From NCBI GenBank assembly GCA_013288125.1, contig JABDCN010000003.1, forward strand, positions 28,021 to 92,020: a stretch of DNA of 64,000 bases, read 5' to 3'. Source of the stretch: Gammaproteobacteria bacterium (GTDB lineage Bacteria; Pseudomonadota; Gammaproteobacteria; DSM-16500). The number at the start of each line of letters is the position of its first letter. The first letter of the stretch is position 1. The position numbers and the translations under genes are program-made. Under the pieces are notes generated by a model. That model was not told the DNA's origin and did no database searches. It saw nothing but the letters and a program-made list of their open reading frames with translations. Below, one piece after another: positions 21,145 through 29,500 of the stretch.

Positions 21145-22121
21145 AAATTAAATATCCCTAGATAATAATCATGTATCGCCGATAACTCAGGATATTGTTT
21201 CGTCACTTCTACAATATAAGACAAAGTCCGAGGAATATATTGCAAATAATGCGATTGTTGATCACGCATTTTTTTTCTTGCAAAAGTTAATAATGCTTTT
21301 AAATGACGCTGAACACACATCCAATCAAACCATTTTATAAATTCTTGATATTCCACAACATCATAATTTTTTTGCATCATCTGCCAATAATCAGATAACC
21401 ATTGTTTAATATTTTCTTGCGGCCAATCAATATAACAATCTCTCAACAAAGAAGCGAGATCATACGTAATAGGTCCAATAAACGCATCTTGAAAATCTAA
21501 AATACCCACATCATGAGGCAGTATCATCAAATTAGCAGAATGAAAATCTCTATGCATAAAAACTTGCGGTTGCGTTGCAGCAGATTCAACAATCAATGCA
21601 TACTCTTTTTCTAGGTTGTCTGATATCGGTGGTAATCCTAATAATTTATCTAAAAACCATTCTTGATGCCAGCGCCATTCTTGCCACATCCATTCGCGCG
21701 TAAATGGTGGAATGGCATAACCCTCTACTTGCTGACACGTTTGCAAAATAGTCAATTTATTAAGTGCTAATTGATAAAGTGAATTGGCATTATCTTTATT
21801 TAATCCGCGTAAATAAGTTGTATCACCAAAATCAGTTAACAATAAAAATCCTTGTGTGAGATTTGCTTCCAAAATAACAGGCGTTTGTAATTGTAATTGT
21901 CGCAATGCATTTGCAATAGCAATAAAAGGACGACAATCTTCGCCAGATGGCACATCCATCACAATAAAAGATTTTTGTTGTGCAGTGACACGAAAATATC
22001 GTCTGAAACTTGCATCACCCGCGAGTGGTTGTAAGGTAAAAGAGTTAAATCCGCAAGCAGACAACCAAACTTCAAGCTCGTTTGTACGTAATGAAAGATT
22101 TCTTGCCGGCATCGATTCCAT
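21132..22121 (-). CDS. amgK: N-acetylmuramate/N-acetylglucosamine kinase AmgK
   Basis: AmgK phosphorylates MurNAc at the anomeric carbon, feeding MurU. It is an aminoglycoside-phosphotransferase-fold kinase: nucleotide loop LAGDASFRRYFRV at 33-45, catalytic HRDFHSANLM at 190-199 and metal-binding DFQD at 209-212. The start is placed at ATG 22121 with AAAGGG seven bases upstream; a TTG two codons earlier is possible. It is transcribed divergently from lptD across a 64-base gap. With murU it implies a UDP-MurNAc salvage route, which in Pseudomonas gives intrinsic fosfomycin tolerance. Confidence 0.9.
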   Translation of the reverse strand: MESMPARNLSLRTNELEVWLSACGFNSFTLQPLAGDASFRRYFRVTAQQKSFIVMDVPSGEDCRPFIAIANALRQLQLQTPVILEANLTQGFLLLTDFGDTTYLRGLNKDNANSLYQLALNKLTILQTCQQVEGYAIPPFTREWMWQEWRWHQEWFLDKLLGLPPISDNLEKEYALIVESAATQPQVFMHRDFHSANLMILPHDVGILDFQDAFIGPITYDLASLLRDCYIDWPQENIKQWLSDYWQMMQKNYDVVEYQEFIKWFDWMCVQRHLKALLTFARKKMRDQQSHYLQYIPRTLSYIVEVTKQYPELSAIHDYYLGIFNLCEQ

Positions 22122-22185
22122 TATCAAACCCTTTTCGTTACACTTGCGATTTCAAGGTTCCCATGAATGTGAGATAAAGTCACGT

Positions 22186-24822
22186 ATGTCCGCTAAAAAA
22201 TACATCAGAATATACTTCATCATTTTTTTAACAAGTGTAATGACTTGCTTAGTTCCGCTTCTCACGTTTGCAGAAACCACAGAACTATTAGAACCATCGC
22301 AACCCTTACAACCTCTCACCCCAGCTCAAATTGCAGATGAATTAGGCTGGGTGCCTAGCACAGATAATATGTGCGGCGGTTATTATGTCGAGCAACCCTT
22401 TGTTTATCCGTTAAAAGTAGAATCAGATGATACAGTCGCAGTGACGGGTGAATATGGTTTATTATCACAACGCGCAACTTCTATCCTGCAAGGAAAAGTG
22501 ACGGTCACACGCGCAGGTCAGCAAATCACCACCAGAAAAGCTTTTCTTTATCGTGATCCTCAAACAGGCAAATTAAGTGCAATGGACATGATAGGTGATG
22601 TGCATTTGCGCGAGCCCAATACACTCATCGTTGCTGCACAAGGACGATATCATTTCACCACGAAATCAAGATTACTCGAGAATTTACTTTATCGTACTGC
22701 ACTAGCAAGTGGCCATCAAATTGTTGGCCCTGATATTCCAAAAGAAGAAATGCTGCATGTGAGACATATCACAACACTCACCGCTTGGGGACAAGCCGAT
22801 GAATTTGAACAAAATGAACCTAAAATTTATGAGTTCACTAATTCAACTTATTCCACTTGTCCGCCTGTTAATCCCGCCTGGCATGTCAAAGCAAGTCATA
22901 TTGTTCTCGACAAAAATACAGGGCGAGGTTATGCCACGCACGCCAAAATTTATGTTAAAAACGTGCCCGTCTTTTATTTTCCTTATATTAATTTTTCTAT
23001 TGATGGTCAGCGTAAATCAGGATTTTTATGGCCGACTATCGGCGGTTCGAATAAATGGGGACCTTATTTTCTCGCGCCATTTTATTGGAACATGGCACCC
23101 AATTATGACATGGTCATTACCCCCGGTTTATTAACTAAACGCGGTATGCAATTATCAGATCATTTTCGTTATTTAACGACAGTGAATCGCGGCGATGTCA
23201 ATTTCAGTATTTTACCTGAAGATCGTGCTTTCTCAGATTTTCAACGCGCAACAGAAGAACAATATGCCAATACTCCAAATACCATCACGCAAGCAGAAAT
23301 CAATCGTTTAAGAGGAGATAGCACAACACGGAAAAGTTTATCTTGGCAAGATGATAGTCGGTACAATCGCAATTGGTCCAGTCATGTTGATTTTAATTAT
23401 GCGGGCGATGATTATTATTTACGTGATTTCGGCAGTAATTTGAATGAAGTTTCACAAAATTATTTACTACAAGAAGGCGATCTTTATTATAAAAATGAAC
23501 ACTGGGATTTTACTGGCCGCGTACAAGCTTATCAAACATTACATCCTGTTCAAGATCCTCCCATCCTCAATGTGTATAGAAGATTTCCGCAATTAATTTT
23601 AAATGGCGATTATCCCGATCAAAAATTTGGATTAGAATATTTTATTAATAATGAAGTCACACATTTTGAAATTTTAAATACACCAGGCACCAATACGAGT
23701 TTGCCTATTGGTAATCGGTTACACGTACAACCCGGCATTAGTTTACCGCTATATTGGCCTTATTTTTATGTCAATCCACGTTTACAACTTGCCATGACAC
23801 AATATGATTTTCAACAAACAGCCGATACGCATACACCACAAAGTAAACAACGTGTTTTACCTATTTTTGATACGACATTAGGATTATATCTTGATCGTGA
23901 CATCACAGTGTTTGGTAATGGTTATCAACAAACGTTAGAACCACAAATTTATTACACGTATATTCCTTATCGTAATCAAGCAAGCATTCCTATTTTTGAT
24001 ACCGTTGTCAGTACACTCACGTATGATCAATTATTTAATTACAATCGTTTTAATGGATTGGATCGTATTGGTGATGCTAATCAAATTGCTTGGGGTGTGG
24101 CAACACGATTAATCGATCAAGCATCTGGTTTAGAAAAATTACGTTTAGGTGTAGGAAGTATTGTGTATTTTGCCAATCGCAAAGTAACGCAATGCAATAA
24201 TTCATCTTGTACAGACAATCCGCTTAATCCCGAGTTAGGTTATCGACTCTCTCCGATTTCAGGCACTTTAGCGTATCATGTCAATCCTAATTGGCGTCTT
24301 GATGGAAATGCCATTTGGAACCCAATCACAAAACAATTAGACAATTCAACTGTTGGCTTGCAATACATGCCACAGCCTCAACATATTATTAATTTTAGTT
24401 ATACTTATGCACGCGGTGGTGATCGTGCTGATCCTTTAGCTGGTGTTGCCACCACTGATGGTAGTGACAATTTAAAAGCAACCACGGCTTCTTTTGCTTG
24501 GCCAGTCGTCGATAATTTTAGTGCGCTCGGATTATGGACACAAAATTGGAACCATAGACATTTGCAGAATTTGCTCTATGGGTTACAATACGACACATGT
24601 TGTTGGACGATACGATTTGTTGGCGGCAGGGCTTTTACAGGATTAACAGCAGATAATAATACTGGCACAACAACGAGCAATGCAACTAAGCCTCAATACA
24701 ATAGCGAATTTTATATTCAGATTTCTCTCAAAGGCTTAGGCGATATTGGCACGGGCAATCCCAGCCAAGCATTAAGTAGTATTAATGGGTATAACGCGCA
24801 ATTTGGGCAGGATCTAAAATGA
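22186..24822 (+). CDS. lptD: LPS-assembly outer-membrane protein LptD
   Basis: LptD is the beta-barrel that inserts LPS into the outer leaflet together with LptE. The start is the ATG giving MSAKKYIRIYFII; upstream in-frame codons overlap amgK on the other strand and are not used. Residues 1-29 form a signal peptide ending LLTFA. The periplasmic jellyroll spans about 60-300, then the barrel. The conserved cysteines are present: one in DNMCGGYY (C63), one in STCPPVNPAW, and the adjacent pair in YDTCCWTIRF, which in E. coli form the essential disulfides. The 878 residues exceed the 784 of E. coli. The gene overlaps surA by 4 bases. Confidence 0.96.
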   Translation: MSAKKYIRIYFIIFLTSVMTCLVPLLTFAETTELLEPSQPLQPLTPAQIADELGWVPSTDNMCGGYYVEQPFVYPLKVESDDTVAVTGEYGLLSQRATSILQGKVTVTRAGQQITTRKAFLYRDPQTGKLSAMDMIGDVHLREPNTLIVAAQGRYHFTTKSRLLENLLYRTALASGHQIVGPDIPKEEMLHVRHITTLTAWGQADEFEQNEPKIYEFTNSTYSTCPPVNPAWHVKASHIVLDKNTGRGYATHAKIYVKNVPVFYFPYINFSIDGQRKSGFLWPTIGGSNKWGPYFLAPFYWNMAPNYDMVITPGLLTKRGMQLSDHFRYLTTVNRGDVNFSILPEDRAFSDFQRATEEQYANTPNTITQAEINRLRGDSTTRKSLSWQDDSRYNRNWSSHVDFNYAGDDYYLRDFGSNLNEVSQNYLLQEGDLYYKNEHWDFTGRVQAYQTLHPVQDPPILNVYRRFPQLILNGDYPDQKFGLEYFINNEVTHFEILNTPGTNTSLPIGNRLHVQPGISLPLYWPYFYVNPRLQLAMTQYDFQQTADTHTPQSKQRVLPIFDTTLGLYLDRDITVFGNGYQQTLEPQIYYTYIPYRNQASIPIFDTVVSTLTYDQLFNYNRFNGLDRIGDANQIAWGVATRLIDQASGLEKLRLGVGSIVYFANRKVTQCNNSSCTDNPLNPELGYRLSPISGTLAYHVNPNWRLDGNAIWNPITKQLDNSTVGLQYMPQPQHIINFSYTYARGGDRADPLAGVATTDGSDNLKATTASFAWPVVDNFSALGLWTQNWNHRHLQNLLYGLQYDTCCWTIRFVGGRAFTGLTADNNTGTTTSNATKPQYNSEFYIQISLKGLGDIGTGNPSQALSSINGYNAQFGQDLK

Positions 24823-25484
24823 AAAAAATTCTTCTTCTAATACTTGTTAGCTTAAGCTTACTGAGCAATAGCTACGCAGAAAAATCAAAACAAACCGATC
24901 AATCGATTGATCGAATCGTCGCCATCGTTAATGATGACGTCGTCACGCGAACTGAATTGAAACATAATCTCTCTTTAATCAAAATGCAAATGACGCAAGC
25001 ACATGCTTCACTTCCCTCTCAAGATGTGCTGCGTCAACAAGTCCTTAATCAAATCATCGATAAAAAAATTCAACTCCAAATTGCAAGTCAAATTGGAATT
25101 AAAGTCACAGAAAATGATTTGGATAGTTTAATTCAACGCATCGCCGATCAAAATCAAGTGAGCGTGGAAGGTTTGTATACGCAATTATTACGAGAAGGCA
25201 TGTCTATTGAAGATTATCGCCATGAAATGCACGATCAAATCACATTACAAAAATTGCAGCAACAAGAAGTGATTAATCATATTTCAGTGACACCGGAAGA
25301 AATTACCGCATTCATGCATTCAGATATGTGGAAAGGCACCAATGGAAGTGATGAAGCAGCTAATCGTAAACAAGCGGAAAATGCTTTACTTCAACGTAAA
25401 TTTGGAGATGCCATTAAAAATTGGGTATCAAAATTGCGCGCACAAGCTTTCGTTAAAATTTCTTCGGCAGCAACACAGGCTTAA
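24819..25484 (+). CDS. surA: Minimal SurA-like periplasmic chaperone lacking parvulin domains
   Basis: SurA escorts unfolded outer-membrane proteins, including LptD. This protein has a signal peptide (about residues 1-20, ending NSYA), the SurA N-terminal chaperone domain (DRIVAIVNDDVVTRTEL at about 31-47; QQVLNQIIDKKIQLQIA; YRHEMHDQITLQKLQQQEV) and the C-terminal helix (LLQRKFGDAIKNWVSKLRAQAF). The two parvulin domains normally between them are absent: 221 residues against 428 in E. coli. The frame shows no break, so this looks like a compact functional form. The lptD-surA-pdxA order is conserved with E. coli. Confidence 0.88.
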   Translation: MKKILLLILVSLSLLSNSYAEKSKQTDQSIDRIVAIVNDDVVTRTELKHNLSLIKMQMTQAHASLPSQDVLRQQVLNQIIDKKIQLQIASQIGIKVTENDLDSLIQRIADQNQVSVEGLYTQLLREGMSIEDYRHEMHDQITLQKLQQQEVINHISVTPEEITAFMHSDMWKGTNGSDEAANRKQAENALLQRKFGDAIKNWVSKLRAQAFVKISSAATQA

Positions 25485-25487
25485 ATC

Positions 25488-26537
25488 ATGAATAAACATG
25501 ATCGTTCATCCTTCGAGACGCGTTCTTCGAACGCTCCTCAGGGCGAACGGAAAAATCAGCCACGTATTGTTCTCACACCAGGCGAACCTGCTGGCATAGG
25601 CCCTGACATCACGATTGCCATCGCACAAAAATCATTGGCTGCTGAATTAATTGTGATTGCTGATCCTGATGTTTTATTTGAACGCGCAGAAGCATTACAT
25701 TTACCGCTGCAATGTCACACGTATGATCCTGCTTCACCACGCATGCATGAACCTCAACACTTGACCATCATGCCGGTAAAAGTATCAAAGTCTGTTATAC
25801 CAGGCACATTAAATATGGCAAATGCAAACTATGTCATGCAATCATTAGAATTAGCAGCAACACTTTGCTTACAAAAAAAAGCAGACGCCTTAGTCACAGG
25901 TCCCGTGCACAAAGCGCTCCTCAATGAAGCTGGTATTTCTTTTTCAGGACACACAGAATTTTTAGCACGCTTTTGCGATGTCAAACAAACCGTCATGTTA
26001 TTTCTTGTCAATGATTTAAAAGTTGCATTAGCGACAACACATTTACCTTTATCACAAGTTCCTGCTGCCATCACTCAACCCCATTTAACTTCTGTATTAA
26101 ATGTTTTATTAAACGGATTAAAACAACAATTTCATTTATCACATCCGCGCATTTTAGTTTGTGGTTTAAATCCGCATGCAGGTGAAAATGGTTATCTAGG
26201 AAAAGAAGAAATAAATATCATCACACCGGTATTAAAAAAATTTCGTGAAGAAGGTCATGATGTCATCGGGCCTTTATCTGCTGACACTGCCTTTCTACCA
26301 GCGCAAACCAAGCAAGCTGATGCTATTCTCGCGATGTATCATGATCAAGCTTTGCCAATAGTTAAATATATAGGATTTGATCGCGCCGTGAATGTCACAC
26401 TGGGCTTGCCCTTCATACGCACTTCTGTCGATCATGGTACAGCGCTTGATTTAGCGGGTACGGGGAGAGCCGAGAGTAGCAGTTTAGAAGCGGCGATTGA
26501 AGCGGCATGTGATAGCATCATCGTTGCGAAGAAGTGA
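25488..26537 (+). CDS. pdxA: 4-hydroxythreonine-4-phosphate dehydrogenase PdxA
   Basis: PdxA oxidises 4-phosphohydroxy-L-threonine in the DXP-dependent pyridoxal phosphate pathway. The substrate motif LTPGEPAGIGPD, the metal-binding histidine region (SGHTEFLARF) and MYHDQALPIVKYIGFDRAVN are intact. The start ATG lies 3 bases after the surA stop. Residues 6-20 are encoded by a palindromic repeat (25503-25550). No ATG, GTG or TTG lies in frame between the repeat and the conserved core, so the repeat-derived residues must be translated if the gene works. The stop codon sits in a hairpin shared with the converging gene. Confidence 0.94.
   Translation: MNKHDRSSFETRSSNAPQGERKNQPRIVLTPGEPAGIGPDITIAIAQKSLAAELIVIADPDVLFERAEALHLPLQCHTYDPASPRMHEPQHLTIMPVKVSKSVIPGTLNMANANYVMQSLELAATLCLQKKADALVTGPVHKALLNEAGISFSGHTEFLARFCDVKQTVMLFLVNDLKVALATTHLPLSQVPAAITQPHLTSVLNVLLNGLKQQFHLSHPRILVCGLNPHAGENGYLGKEEINIITPVLKKFREEGHDVIGPLSADTAFLPAQTKQADAILAMYHDQALPIVKYIGFDRAVNVTLGLPFIRTSVDHGTALDLAGTGRAESSSLEAAIEAACDSIIVAKK
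25503..25550. repeat. Palindromic repeat inside the pdxA 5' coding region
   Basis: The segment begins CGTTCATCCTTCGAGACG and ends CTCCTCAGGGCGAACG, with a central TTCGAA and complementary ends (CGTTC/GAACG). It resembles the dispersed bacterial TTCATCCTTCGAGACGC-type repeat. It is read in frame as PdxA residues 6-20. Confidence 0.75.
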
Positions 26538-26574
26538 AGCCTCCTCGCAACGACGAGGCTTCACTTCTTCGCAA
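26524..26574. terminator. Shared hairpin between convergent pdxA and the 1888-codon gene
   Basis: 20-base perfect arms (26524-26543 and 26555-26574) with an 11-base loop. The pdxA stop lies in the left arm, and the stop of the opposing gene begins two bases after the right arm. It is placed to act as a two-way terminator, though neither side has a clear T-run. Confidence 0.6.
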
Positions 26575-26575
26575 A

Positions 26576-29500
26576 CTATCTCCTCCCTCTCCTCGCTCTC
26601 TGACTGACGCCACCACGACTCGATGAAGCAGTACGAGTTTGAGAGTATACTGTTAGTCCCGATGCATAAGCACTGTTTGATGCTATTTGACTTGTTGATG
26701 TTGTTTGAGTTGCGGGTATTTTATCCAATGATTTTGATATTTTCGATTTCAACGTAATCCATAATCCTTTTCTTTTGTTATCTAATGCGCTGCTTAAATA
26801 TTCTCTCATACTTGGTTTATCACAAGCTGGTTTCCTATCAAACAATTGACTAGGAAATAACATCTTACGATGATCATTTAAAATAGCATTAAGAATTTCA
26901 GGCCCCAATGTTTCTGATTCAGGATTAACATCCGCCACAATTAATCGATATAAAATATTAAATGCTTCATCATCATATCGAATTAATTTTTTCACAATAA
27001 GATCAAGAAAATTCTTTTGCGAAGTAACAAACTGACTAAAATAAAGCTTTGCCCCTTGACCAACAAGCTGCATATTCAAAAATAAATTTTTGCCATTAAA
27101 CATTTTTAATTCAAAAAAATGATTTAACTTTTCATCCTTCGTTATTATTTCATAAAATAAATCTATCATCTCTGGATTTTTTGTATAACTATAAAATAAT
27201 TTTTCCATTTTTTGTGCTATTTCATAATTCTCTTTATATTTATCCCATTCAACAGCATCCTGAATCCATTCATATCCTTTTTTTTCCGAAAGAATGGCAA
27301 GTATTTCTGCGCCTACCTCCGATTGATGCATTAAGGAAATGACAGACACGTATGATGTCGTTTCTTTACGCTCAAACAAATCATGACCAGAAGTAGAAAG
27401 AGGACACATTTGATTTAACAACAAATAAGGCGCCGCAAAAAAAATAGGGTCAGTCTCTTGTTGTTCGTTTGCTTTAATGTCACCTAAAATCATTAACAAT
27501 AAAGGATGAGCATGCTCTAATGCAAACATCATATGTAAAATAGATATCCTTGGACTATGTATATTTTGTCTTTGAAAAATATTTAACACAGTTCTTTGAA
27601 TAAATGGCAGCGTCTCTTTTTTATATTTTTCTATCAATCTTTCTAACCATACACATCCTTCTGATATGGAAATCAATGCATATAGTTGTGTTATACCTTC
27701 ATACGCTTTCCCTAAATGAACAATTAACTGCGACATCAATCTATTATATTCTTCTGGTTCGTTATCTTTTTTCTTTTCAACATGAGCAAACACATCATCT
27801 ATCAATAAAAAAGATCTTGTATTATAACTTAACCAAAAGAGAACACCGAATAAATTTATATCTATTGAATTTTTCCTTTTAGCCAAACGCAACAATCCAT
27901 TTTCTTCAAATTGATCAACAAGACATTCCATATTTTTACGAATCATCTCTAATACCATATTCGAATGATCTCGTAATTTACCTCGCAATAAAAAATTTAA
28001 AAAACTTCTCTTATCTGAAGAACCTTCACCATACACTTCGTAATTAAACAAATCGATGAGATTATTCTGACCCAAAATGATTTCCTCACACAATGTTTCA
28101 TTTGGCGGCTCACTGTTAAGAAATTCTGCAATGCGCGCCATAATTAAACTATCAGACAGATGTTCACGTTGAGAGTCAGACAAAGCCGAAGACTTTGACA
28201 ATACTCTCTCAAATAATTCACGCATAATGATTAGGGGATAGTGTTCACTTAAATAATAATCTGCAAGATTACTACTTGAAGCTTTTTTTGATTCCACCGT
28301 AACGTCATTTGATTCCTCCATCACATTAAACTCTAAAGTAAATAAGGTGGCATAAGAAAAATATAAATCAGGATATTTTCTCAATACAGCATGAAAGAGT
28401 TGAAATGACCATTCATTATTGGTACCAAGATCCGTCAGAACACGCATTAATTTCGCGTCAACTTGATCACCATCCTTTAAGCAAGCCGGCGTGAAATAAT
28501 TAAGCTTCTGCGCAACTAAATCAATAAGTGGTTCATCATCCACTAAAGCCTGAATCAGACGCGGATCAATATCTAGTCCATTTATCATTATTACGGAAAA
28601 TAAAAAATCCCCATTATACATTCTTACATTAAAAATATTTTCGTTTTCTACCATGCAATCCAACATCAGACGCATTTCTTCATCTGATATCGCGGCAGGA
28701 CCACTATAAAAAATTTTCTCAAACGATTGCGCTAAGCGATATTCTTTTGAATTTTCCTCAATAAATACCGGCATATCTTCATCTTTAATTTCAATCGCTT
28801 TTTCAATCCAGTCAATGCCAAGTTTACTTGTCATAAAATGTAAAAAATCACATCCCGCTTCAGATCGACGAAGTAACTCAATAGGATATTTCCCATTATC
28901 TGCAATCGAATTAGTCAATAAGATGGGCACACTCGATTTCATCTCTTCATATGCTTCTTCTCTCCATAATTTATTTGTTACGACAAAGTGTAATTTATCC
29001 ACCCTGTTTATATATGCTAAATATAACGACATAAGCAATGGATAAGCCTGTTCAGTGGCATATAATCGGTGAAGCACACTAATATGGGTATAATTTTCAT
29101 TATTAGCATCAGAAGTTTTAACAGTACCTTGCGTGCAAAATGACACATTTTCACATATCGAATCACACGTTAATACCTTCATCTTTTCAGACATACCCAT
29201 GTTGCCTTGCAATATATCATTTAATAATTTGATCCCCGAAGGAATTACGATCATATAATAGAGATAGGGTATTCGATGATCATCTACTCTGTTGGTAAGT
29301 GTTGCCACAGTTTCTTCAAGTATTTTATTTGCTGTTTCAATCTCATGTTTTTTTGAAGTAACGGTCTTGCGCGATAAGTGCTGAACTATTTTATACATTG
29401 GATCCAAATCTTTTCTTTTAACCCCTTGAATAAGAATAAATATAACTAATGCTACCCCTAAGCAAATATCATTATCTTTCACTTTTGTATTAAATTCTGA

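Noticed and set aside
21856-22185. 330-base upstream extension of the lptD reading frame
   Set aside because: It lies opposite amgK and has no homology; the ATG at 22186 starts a clear signal peptide.
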